Source of the DNA: Gammaproteobacteria bacterium
GTDB taxonomy: Bacteria > Pseudomonadota > Gammaproteobacteria > Pseudomonadales > Azotimanducaceae
Assembly: GCA_026707945.1 (NCBI GenBank)
Contig: JAPOVV010000083.1
Coordinates: 1-58,377, forward strand
Length of the DNA: 58,377 nt
Direction: 5' to 3'
Both the position numbers and the translations under genes were made by a program. This document shows positions 19,063 through 29,000 of this stretch, one piece after another. The notes beneath the pieces are model-generated. The model was not told the origin of the DNA, did no database searches, and saw nothing but the letters and a program-made list of their open reading frames with translations. Every line of letters starts with the position of its first letter. The stretch's first letter is position 1.

Positions 19063-21063
19063 CTAAACCTCCGATGTGGTAGTTAAATCCGCCTCATTGC
19101 TATCTTCGATCCCTACCGTTTCGCGAACGTCGATAGATTCTGAACTAGCTCGCAAGATTGCGAATGCATCTTCGATTGAATCTGGAAGGAATCGGTCGTT
19201 CGGGTCCGGTATTGGAAATCGCAACTTCCACAAGCGTCCACCATCTAGCAACGCGAACGCCTGACCGCGGGGCAAGGTAAAAAGTTCCGTCGGCCCGACC
19301 AACGGCGCATCCGACTTGCTCAGACTATCGGCGTGATTCGTTTCAAAATCAATTTCAGAATCAGCCTTCGAAGAATCACCAGCACCCGAAGACGTTGACT
19401 TCCCAACAATGCCGACGCGCGGCAGTTGATCGACGAGCATCTTGGCCGTCGCGAGCTCGCGCACACGCAACATGATTAGCGAGTTGAAATTACCGGCGAC
19501 TTGACCTGCCTTGGCACGACTGCCGATTTGCGCTTCGACGTCCGACCACGTTTGTGTATACGCAGTGACTTGGAATCCAGCGCCACCCGCTTTGTTCAGT
19601 AAGGGGACGAATTCCTCGCCGATCAGTTCATTGAATTCATCCGCGTGTAAGGCAATCCGTTGGGAGGACGCTGACCCGTCGACACCAAAGTTGTAGATGT
19701 AGCCAGCCACAGAAACCAAGTCGGCGAACATCGCATTGCCGATCGCGCTAGCGACGGTGGTGTCCGATAACGAATCGAGACCTACGTAAACGATGCGACG
19801 CTGCTCGATGACTTCAAGCCAATCAAGAATAGGGCGTGGGTCATCGTCTTCACCTTCTTCTGGTGACACCAGATCCGCCACCGCGCCAGTCGTTAATTTC
19901 TCCATTAGCGGTCCGACGCTGCTCACGATCTTGTCGAAGTACGTGCGATCGTATTTGTAGGCGGAGACCAGACCATCGAACACTGGGTCGTATAGATCGA
20001 GCGTCTCCGCGTATTTCAATAACGCGACGGCTTCAACATCCCTGCCTCGCAACGCGGCAGGAAGGCCTCGCGTTTTGAATGTCTCCATACGCTGACGAAC
20101 CAACTTACTCCAACCTGCAGGCGCGTTACGGTGCAAGAAGAAACGGGCATATTCCACGAACAAAGGCTCGATATCGTTGATGTAACGACGCACAAGCCGA
20201 AAGTTCGGCGTACGCTTCAATGCGACCAACGCCCCGGTTATGATGTTGACGAAACGCCAGGCGAACTCCTTGAACGCGGCGGAATTACCACTATCCGGTA
20301 ATTGATTTGCGATTCGGGTCGCGACCTCGGTGATGCGTGAAAATCGACCGATCGCGTTGTATCGGCAGGAGTTCGTTGGGTGTCCTAAATGGAATACCAG
20401 CATGTCCGCCACGCGATCGCTGCGACGAGCTTCCGCGACCATTCGGCACAACAAATCCGCGTCGCCTTTGGGATCGAACACGATGACCACTTCGTCGCGT
20501 TGAATGTCTTGGGTAATCAGAAGCTCCGCCAACCGCGTTTTGCCGACACGGGTCGTCCCAAGCACGAGCGTATGACCTACCCGATCGGCTCGATGCATCA
20601 AGACCAACTGTTCATGCAGATCGACGCCGTGAATCTCTGGTCGACCGCTACCGCTCACACCATCCGCTTGAGTGGATGCGACATCGTTTTTCGTTAGCAT
20701 GTACTTTCGACCCGACGGGGTCTGAGTCTCACGCAAACGCTGCGTATGTTGAGCCGTCCAAAGGAAGCCACGACCGAGAAATAGAGTCGATGGCGTGTGA
20801 GGGATCGAGCCGAAGTCGAGACTCCATGCGGGTGTGTACTTGATGTTGCGTTGATAGCGGAGCAGATGGACCCCTTGTGCCGCTCGGAAACCGGCACCCG
20901 AAACTAAGACGCCGGCGACGCCAAACGCGATAGTCGAATCGAGTAGGAAGGTTCCGGGTCGCCAGACGATCGATATCGCCAGGAGCGTGAGAATCGCTGA
21001 ACTCCACAGCTCGACTGGAGGTCGCAGCAATGCCTCAAGTGGGTGTTTGGGTAGCAAGCGCAC
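19063..21063 (-). CDS. traD: Type IV coupling protein TraD (TIGR03743 family)
   Basis: A 666-residue coupling ATPase that brings the relaxase-DNA complex to the transfer channel. Two N-terminal membrane helices (about residues 20-58) are followed by the Walker A motif GTTRVGKT at 169-176 and VVIVFDPKGD at about 192-201, then the large helicase-like motor domain. The C-terminal tail is acidic and Ser-rich. The start is GTG 21063, nine bases after the TIGR03759 gene. In related elements a TIGR03765 gene and a lytic transglycosylase gene lie between these two; neither is present here. Confidence 0.9.
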   Translation of the reverse strand: MRLLPKHPLEALLRPPVELWSSAILTLLAISIVWRPGTFLLDSTIAFGVAGVLVSGAGFRAAQGVHLLRYQRNIKYTPAWSLDFGSIPHTPSTLFLGRGFLWTAQHTQRLRETQTPSGRKYMLTKNDVASTQADGVSGSGRPEIHGVDLHEQLVLMHRADRVGHTLVLGTTRVGKTRLAELLITQDIQRDEVVIVFDPKGDADLLCRMVAEARRSDRVADMLVFHLGHPTNSCRYNAIGRFSRITEVATRIANQLPDSGNSAAFKEFAWRFVNIITGALVALKRTPNFRLVRRYINDIEPLFVEYARFFLHRNAPAGWSKLVRQRMETFKTRGLPAALRGRDVEAVALLKYAETLDLYDPVFDGLVSAYKYDRTYFDKIVSSVGPLMEKLTTGAVADLVSPEEGEDDDPRPILDWLEVIEQRRIVYVGLDSLSDTTVASAIGNAMFADLVSVAGYIYNFGVDGSASSQRIALHADEFNELIGEEFVPLLNKAGGAGFQVTAYTQTWSDVEAQIGSRAKAGQVAGNFNSLIMLRVRELATAKMLVDQLPRVGIVGKSTSSGAGDSSKADSEIDFETNHADSLSKSDAPLVGPTELFTLPRGQAFALLDGGRLWKLRFPIPDPNDRFLPDSIEDAFAILRASSESIDVRETVGIEDSNEADLTTTSEV

Positions 21064-21072
21064 GGTGCTGCG

Positions 21073-21870
21073 CTAAGGCAACTCCCAGGGATCGAGTGGA
21101 TCGAATTTATCACCGCGTCGACGCATGACCACGGGTACTTCGTCAGCGCGCGGATGTAAGCGGGCAAGCAATCCATCATCGAAATTCAATGTGATACGTT
21201 TTGAATGAACAGCGAGAGGAGGTATACCTTGACGATTTGCCCAAGCGTGAAGAGTCGTCTTATCTCCGTCGGCTAAACCCAAGACGTAGACATCGACGCC
21301 GTCTACCTGTCGACCGATCTGAAAGACTCTCGCCAACACCTCAGTGCAGGGCTCGCAATCCAAACGGACGAATACGGCAAGCCGATCAGTACCGAGCAAC
21401 GCGGGGGTCGACGACACTCGTGGGGGAAGTTGCGTTAAGTTAACGAGTCGTTCTTCACCCAAAAGATCACGAACCGCTGCATCGTAGGCTCGTTGAAACG
21501 CGAGCACCCTTTCGGCGTCTTCGATCATAAGTTCCGCCCAGTGTCGGGCATAGCGATTCCTTTCTGAATCTGTTCGTGCGTGAATGCCCAGGATTTCCAA
21601 AGGTGAGATCTGCCGATCGCTGACATATCGACGAAATCCGTCTCGGAGCATTTCAGCGCGTTCCAATTCCCTTGTGTCGAGATCCCAATGGGACCCATCA
21701 AGGAAATTGGTATCCGTATGGTCAAGTGCTTCATTGGTCCTTCGTTCGATGCTTGTTTGCACCACGTCCAATTCATCTTGACCAAACACGAGCCCCGAAC
21801 CCACGACTCCGAAAATTACGAGTACGCACCTGGCGCGACAAAAAGTCAAACTTCCCAAGGAGTGTGGCAT
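21073..21870 (-). CDS. Conjugative element protein with thioredoxin-like end (TIGR03759 family)
   Basis: A secreted protein with an N-terminal hydrophobic segment (about residues 14-30). It has the family segment ISPLEILGIHARTDSERNRY, then AFQRAYDAAVRDL. The C-terminal part contains VFVRLDCEPCTEVL, whose Cys-Glu-Pro-Cys resembles a thioredoxin-type active site, followed by VYVLGLADG. This matches TIGR03759. It is probably periplasmic, with a role in folding or disulphide handling for the transfer machine (inference). ATG 21870 lies two bases after the preceding gene. Confidence 0.83.
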   Translation of the reverse strand: MPHSLGSLTFCRARCVLVIFGVVGSGLVFGQDELDVVQTSIERRTNEALDHTDTNFLDGSHWDLDTRELERAEMLRDGFRRYVSDRQISPLEILGIHARTDSERNRYARHWAELMIEDAERVLAFQRAYDAAVRDLLGEERLVNLTQLPPRVSSTPALLGTDRLAVFVRLDCEPCTEVLARVFQIGRQVDGVDVYVLGLADGDKTTLHAWANRQGIPPLAVHSKRITLNFDDGLLARLHPRADEVPVVMRRRGDKFDPLDPWELP

Positions 21871-21872
21871 AT

Positions 21873-22073
21873 TTACTGATGTGTAGGTGGGACTAAGTCC
21901 TTGAATACGGGTTCACCGCTCGACCGTCGACAACGCATGCTTCGTTCAACTGGCGCAAAAACCTTTACATTCATACTGGGCGAGTCAAACGAACTCGGTT
22001 GTCGATCCAAAATCTCTCCCTGATTCACAGACCATAAACTAAAGCCGATAAGTACGGCGACAACGAACGCCAT
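21873..22073 (-). CDS. Small membrane-anchored protein in conjugation operon
   Basis: A 66-residue product with one N-terminal hydrophobic segment (AFVVAVLIGFSLWSV) and a short polar, Pro-rich tail, so probably anchored in the inner membrane with a periplasmic tail. I do not recognise the family. ATG 22073 overlaps the last base of the PilL stop codon (TGATG), and the stop is two bases before the next gene, so it is clearly part of the operon. Confidence 0.62.
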   Translation of the reverse strand: MAFVVAVLIGFSLWSVNQGEILDRQPSSFDSPSMNVKVFAPVERSMRCRRSSGEPVFKDLVPPTHQ

Positions 22074-22498
22074 CAATACGCTAGGTTCTTACATTGCTCG
22101 AAAGTTACGAGGCGATCGCTCGGATCCTCGACGAGCTGCCAACCCGGACCGGCAAGTGTCGACAAAGCGGCACGTACGTTGAGTGGACCGAGTTGACGAT
22201 GCGATTTTGGCAACGCGTGCGAAAGTAAACGTTGGCGCTGAGGATCAGCGGTCGCAGGATCTGACAATGTATAACCGACCTCCTCGAGAATCACTGCGAC
22301 CGCATCACCAACCGTCCTGACGGTTGCGTCAAAACGAATCGAAATCGGCGTCGCCATCACATCGCGTTGCGCATCTGTCGGGAGCGCACGAACGGTCGAG
22401 TACCTTCCTATCTGGACCTCTGCTGCTAACGAATGTGCAAATAAAAAGGTGAGAACGAGAATAGCAGGTAAGGACCGTCGGTTCGCGACATTTGGCAT
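22073..22498 (-). CDS. PilL-like N-terminal protein of PFGI-1-class conjugative elements (TIGR03748 family)
   Basis: A 141-residue secreted protein with signal peptide SLPAILVLTFLFAHSLAAE. The mature start IGRYSTVRALPTDAQRD, then VRTVGDAVAVILEEVGY and the end region NVRAALSTLAGPGWQLVED, define the PilL N-terminal domain of these elements, related to pilus-biogenesis secretins. It is the first gene of the minus-strand conjugation operon, so the operon promoter should lie in 22499-23057. ATG 22498 is used. Confidence 0.87.
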   Translation of the reverse strand: MPNVANRRSLPAILVLTFLFAHSLAAEVQIGRYSTVRALPTDAQRDVMATPISIRFDATVRTVGDAVAVILEEVGYTLSDPATADPQRQRLLSHALPKSHRQLGPLNVRAALSTLAGPGWQLVEDPSDRLVTFEQCKNLAY

Positions 22499-23069
22499 GA
22501 ACGCTTACATTCGATTAATGTGAGGTACGCAATTCAAAGGAATGTAGACGTCTGTCACGCCAAAAACTATGACGATATGTGTCGGGATTTACCGAACCGA
22601 ACTCCTATTGAAAAAGGACGTCGCGAGCCGGGTCAAGGATGAATGGACGGATTCCAAAAATCAATCAATTTCACTTACCGCAATACATCCGTGAGTACGA
22701 AACCCTCTACCAATCGTTGGAGGTCCGTTCGCGTACGAGGATTGAGAAGTCCATTCAACGGAGTCCCAATGCTAGTCAGCGTGGAGTTTTTATTTAGCTC
22801 TACAACGGTTCGTGGAGCTGTACGACTCTAGTATCTAAAAGGTAAATCTATTCACCACTAATTTGATACGATGATTAATACATAAATTTATAAAAAATAC
22901 TATACTGCATAATAGTTGCGCCCGTGAGTACGCATATCGAACAGGATTCGATATAAGACGAACGCATCGATTCGACTATTTCGATCGAATGACAGGAGCA
23001 TACCCTCAGGGTGCCATCGTGTCTTAAGTCGATGCGGGAATCGCGACCGCGGTCGAGATGGAGGGTTTC
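22499..23069. promoter_or_regulatory. Divergent intergenic region between conjugation operon and giant surface gene
   Basis: No supported gene lies in this stretch. It separates divergently transcribed units and must contain both promoters. The part at about 22840-22920 is strikingly AT-rich compared with its surroundings, as expected for promoter or upstream-element DNA. A strong Shine-Dalgarno sequence, GGAGGG, at 23060-23065 lies four bases before ATG 23070 and decides the start of the plus-strand gene. No individual -35/-10 pair could be assigned with confidence. Confidence 0.55.
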
Positions 23070-26000
23070 ATGACTTGGAACACGAATCATTCGACGAAAT
23101 GCACATCTACTGTAACAGATAGGTCAAAAAAACGCTTCATTCGCGGCACCGATGTTGCAGCGAATTTCCTACTTCCCAAGCATCTCAACACCCTGTCGTC
23201 CATGCTGGCTCGGGTTTGGGGTCTTAGGCGCAAAGCACTCTCTCTTGTCGTTGCAAGTATGACCATGCCGACGGTAGCTGACGTGCTCGTCAGCAACCTA
23301 AACCAGGCAGGGACCAACGCTCTATCGCTATCGACTTACGATCTCGCTCAGCGATTCACGACGGGTGGCAACGGTTCAGGCTATAGCGTGACCAGCGTCG
23401 ACCTCCGCCTTGAGACCACTACGTCTCCGGTAGCTCCCTCCGTCAAGATTGTCAGCGGGTCGGCAAACGGCACCGAAATCGCCACGCTGATCGCTCCCGC
23501 TAGTTTGGATGCGAGTACTACGAAAATCTACACCTATACGGTGTCTGGTACCGTTACGCTCGACAACGACACTGACTATTGGGTGGTCGCCGAAAATGCC
23601 ACGAATACAAAGTGGTCATATGAGGGACTTGGCGACGAAGACGCTACATCTCAATCCGACTGGAGCATCAACGATAACCTTGAGTCTCGGGATTCTACGT
23701 CTAACGGCAGCTTCGCCTCCTCTACACGGGCAGTGTTTCACCTTCGGATTAACGGCATCCCAAATGGCTTGATTCTATCGCCTACGAGCTTGGTGATGGA
23801 CGAAGGCGACTCCGCTAAATACTTCATAAAACTATATGAACAACCGTCCGAGAACGTCTCAGTAAGAGTCAGAAGCGATAGCCCGTACGCTGCATCAGTT
23901 AGTCCCGTCTCTCTCACCTTTACTTCATCTAATTGGAACATCGCTCAGTTTGTAACCGTTACTGGTTTGCACGATTTGGACGAAGATGACGAGATGCTTG
24001 CGATAACTCACATGGCAGCTGGGCAAAGGGTACGTAGAGTGGAGGTGACGGTGATTGACGATGACGCCGCCCCAATCGTCGAATCCGCGAAGGTCGACGG
24101 CACGTCGCTCATCATTTTCTTTGATAGGAACTTGGCGGCTGCCGCGAATCTCGCGAACGACGCTTTCTCCGTAACAAGAAAACCCCAGAAAGCAAGCCAA
24201 ACGTCGGTGACACTATCGGATGCACCAATGATCAGTGGTTCTACCGTAACCTTGAATCTCCCGTCAACGCCGGATTCGACAGACACGCTCACTGTGACCT
24301 ATACGAAGCCGACGAACGGGACAGACAACATACTAAAGGACTCAGATGGCGATGAAGTCGAATCCTTTACCAAGACGATTACCAACTTCTTTACTCGCGT
24401 GAGCGGGTTGCCGGTGCAGTACGTCGAAGTGGTGGAAGGCGAAACGAAGTCGTTCCAATGGAGTCCGCCGGGGACACCGACACAGCAGTCTCCAGTAACG
24501 TTAGCGATACGCCATTGGTCTATTGAACATGTGACCGTCGTGAAAGGAAGTGCAACTGCGAAGACGTCTGAACCAGTCTCTTTTCAAATTTACGGTCGCG
24601 AAGACGACGACTGGTCGGATGAAGTTGAAGATCTTTGGGTTGCTATGAAGGTCGGTGAGAATTACCGGCGAGTCGGCTACGTCGCAGTTAATGTGTTCGA
24701 CGACGATGCAGTCGAACCAGGCGAGACGAATGGATGCGCCGACGTGACGGGGTTCGAGGATCCGTTCTGGCGTGCTTGTATGGAAATTGGAATTACACAT
24801 TCAGGGAACGGGTTCGAAGCGCCTAATCGAAGTGACACGATGGCCGGCATTGGAGCGCTTAGTAAAACGACGGTGAATAGGGTGATCAGCCATGAAATAG
24901 ACGCCATCATAGATTTTGGTACAGATCCTGGCTCACCTGGATTTGCGGTTTCGTTCGCGTCAGACACTCGACATTATCCTAGTAGCTGGGTAATCAGTTT
25001 TGATCGAACTTCATTCTTAAGCTTCAGCGACGCGACCTATTTCTGGCAACCCAGAAAAGGCGCACTAAGACCATCAAGCGTCTACACCTACAGTTGGGGT
25101 CATGTCACCTCCTTCAATTGGCGTACCGGTAGCAAGGTAACCGTCGAATTAATCGACGTCCCTCCGCCGACCGGCGTAAAAGCGGCGCCAGGTGACCAAC
25201 AAGCGACGCTGACTTGGACGGCACCGACTGGAATCACGGTGTCGGGCTACGAGGTCCGCGTATGTAAGGGGCCTAGAACAGCGTATTACTGCGCCGAATA
25301 CGCGTCTCACGGCGCACCTCCGCGATACGACAGGCAGACCACTACTGGGGGTACTGCTACAAGCTGGACGGTCACCCAATACCACGGCGAGGAACTGCAG
25401 AACGACGTCACCTACACAGTGCAAGTGCGCGCGAACTCCCTCAGCCTCAAAGGTGGTTGGTCCGATCCGGTGGAATTTGTCCCGACTGCAAACCTGCAAG
25501 TGCTGGAACCGCCAGCGCCGAGGATTACGAACGTGATTTCGGGTGGATTGAACGCGACATATTTCTGGGAAATGCCTGAGACAGTAGAGGGAATCACCGG
25601 CTGGCAATTGCGTTACGGCGATTTCGATCTGACAACGCTCGCCGTCGAATGGGGTGAATGGTCTGACCTTGAAGGTGCTACCGCTGACACGCGCTCACAT
25701 ACCTTGTCGGGTCTCGCCGAAGGGTCGGACTATGGAATAGAACTGCGGGTGCTGGTAGGTCGGTTGGCTGGCGCGCCTTCACCAACAAACTATATATCCG
25801 GTGTGCTGCACTCCGTGAGCGGCTTCACCGCAACACCTCTCGATGGCTCCGTGCAATTGAGCTGGCCCGTACCGTCCTACGCCAATGAAATCGGTAACTG
25901 GGAGGTACGCTGGAAAACAGCAGACGCATCGGCGTTCGCCGACTGGACTGACATTGTCGATTCAAGCGCTACAACGACGACGCACGCCGTCGCTGAATTG

Positions 26001-29000
26001 GTCAATCAAACGAAGTACGCCTTCCAGATACGCGCTATCGCCACCAACAATCAGCTGTTGGCGGAATCGGAAATCGTCGAGGCGTTCGCCGGTAGCGCAC
26101 CACCTCCCGCTGCCCCAAGACTTCGGATCGAAGCAGGCGTAGAACAGGCGACACTGATTTGGCTGGTACCAGAATCGGTGGATCCTATTACAGGTTGGCA
26201 GCTGCGGTACGGCGCGACGAGCGGCGAGGATAGCGAACCAGCTTGGAACGCCTGGACCGACATAGAGGACGCGACCGGTGAAACCTTGGAACACACGGTG
26301 ACAGGTTTAACCAACGGTACGGAATATGCATTCGAACTCCGTGCGATCGCAGGCGACCTTATTGGCGCTTCATCCGAGACTCGCCTAGGTACTCCGGACG
26401 AGGATCCGATCGCAGACTTCGACACGATCTACGGAATGAACATAACGTCAACGACAGTCGATCTTGTATGGACATTGATCGAAGGAAGTGCGCCGACGAG
26501 TCTAACGATTGAGCAGCGCCTCGTGGAACAGGAATGGCAAACACTGGCAACGCTTGACGGCGATGCCACGTCTTACATTGTCACGGGACTTGAACCGAGC
26601 ACGCGGTATCAGTTTCGTGTGGTCGCCGAAACCGCACGTCAACGAGCGGCGTCGGGGCTCGTGCAGATCGATACGTTGGCAAAAGATCCACTGCACGTGC
26701 AAATGACAGGTACTTCGCCAGGCAGCAGTTGCCCTGTACAGGTGTCCGTCACGTTTCTTAACGACATCGGCGATACCGTCGCAGTGGATGCGTTGTCGGC
26801 ATCGGACTTTACGCTAACGAATGGACACCTAGACGCACCAACGGTGGCTGAGGACGGTCTTTCATGGTCTGCATCGGCATCGGCAACGACGGATTTCTCA
26901 GGCTTAATGCGGGTGCGGTTGAGAGCGAACGAGGATTGGCGCGCAGACGAACAGGTCTTCAGCATTAACGGGACGGGGAAATGCGATGTCGTGCCTCGTA
27001 CAGCGCTTGCTGAACTGCAGCTCGAAGGCGCAGCACTCGAACCCACATTCGCGCACGACACCTTTTCGTACCAAGTCGCGGCGCCGCCGCAGGCGGTAAA
27101 GCGCACGCTTCGCGCAGTCGCCGCGTACGATGATGCCGAAGTGACCATCAGCAGTCCTGCAGACGCAGACAACGCGACGCCCGGACATCAAGTATTACTC
27201 GCCAACGATCTCGCAGTCGTGATCGATGTTTCAAATGATGGATCGGCAAGTCGTTACGTTATCAACGGCTACGCCGCGGAAATAGAGGAACTGACGGGAT
27301 TTACTCTCGTGGACGCGTCTACGGACGCGGATTTGAGTTCGATTACCGAAGGTAGCACTTTGGAGGTGTCTTCGCGCAGTACGTACGGCATTCGCGCTGA
27401 AGTCGCTGACGGCGCTGTAGTGGGGAGCGTGACACTGTCGCTTACGGGTCCAACCGCCCAAGACACACATACCCAGACGGAGAATGTCGCGCCGTACTCG
27501 CTTTACGGTGACAACGCAGGTGCAGAGTATGGCCGAGCGCTAGCGGCAGGGTCATATACCTTGTCTGCGACGGCATATCCAAACAAGAACGGCGCTGGGG
27601 ATTCATTGAGCGCACTTAGCATCGCGTTTACGGTCACGGACGATACACAGTCGATCTCGCCATCTTTATTTAGACCTCTTTCCGCGACCGGTCTTTCAAT
27701 TTCGGGAGCAACGCTAGACTCGCTTGAGCTTGCTTGGACACTACCCGATCAACCGCAAGGCGTGACCGTAGCTGGCGTGGAAGTACAACGCGAATCGGCT
27801 GGCTCGTGGCACGAGGTCACGACCCTTCCTACCGATGCGACCACGTACACCGTCTCCGGGCTAACCTCTGACACGTCGTATCAATTCCGCATTCGAATTG
27901 TGACCAATGCGGGTGATGCTTACTCTGAGCCCGTGCGAGCGAGCACATTGGCTGAGCCGTTACTCACTGGATTTACGCTGTTGGATGTATCGAACCAATC
28001 GGTCGTAGCAACATTGTCTGACGGCGTAGACGTGGATCTCGGCGCACGTTTCGGGGACAATTTCGGCGTCAGAGCAGAGGTTACTTCAGCCTCGGATATC
28101 GGTAGCGTGACATTTTCGCTCTCAGGTGCAAAGACCGTAGCCCATACCGAGAACATCGCCCCATATTCACTCTACGGCGACGCCAACACCGGTCCAAATT
28201 CGGCGCTAAATGGCGAGAGTTTACCAGTCGGCGCGTACACGCTATCTGCCACGGTATACGACGCCAGCGGCGCGTCAGGAAATGTCCTCGACTCGTTATC
28301 GGTATCGTTCCAGGTGCTTGCTCGAGTGGCTTTGTCGGTGCAGGATGCACGTGCGGAGGAAGGCACCGACGCGAGTATTCCGTTCATTGTCACGCTTAGC
28401 CGAACGGCGCAGGAAACCGTGAACGTGCAATACGCCACTTCAGACGACACCGCGACGGCAGGCGTTGACTACACGGCTGCGAGCGGCACACTCAGCTTTG
28501 CCACCGGCGACACATCGAAAACGCTAGAAGTGACCATCGCCAACGACGATCATGACGAAGGCGCGGAGACGTTTACGTTAACACTCTCGCAACCTTCGGG
28601 TGCTGGCTCGTATTTAGCAGATGCCACTGCGACCGGAACCATTGAGAACTCGGATCCGTTGCCTAAAGCATGGCTGGCTCGCTTTGGGCGCGCAACGTCC
28701 GACAATGTTGTGGAAGCGATCAGCCGACGCTTGGAACACACTTCGACACAACCGCCCGAATCTCATTTCACGGTTCGAGGTCAGCGCATTCAAAGCGTGT
28801 TTGGACGGTTTGGGCGATCATCAGCATCCTCTTTAGACTCTATGGCGCTTGAACACGCACCGTCGCCTCGTGAGATAGGTCGCGGCAACAAACTCACAGG
28901 TGTTCACGACGTGTTTCTGCCGGAGGTCCAACTTCCTAGTAGCGGAAGTCTCTCCGGCACCGCATTCGACGTATCAGGTTCTCGCGAGCACAGCGCTATT

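Noticed and set aside
23126-23132. Run of seven A in the N-terminal lead of the second giant gene, considered as a second phase switch
   Set aside because: Seven bases are too short to be more than mildly slippery and the frame is intact through it.
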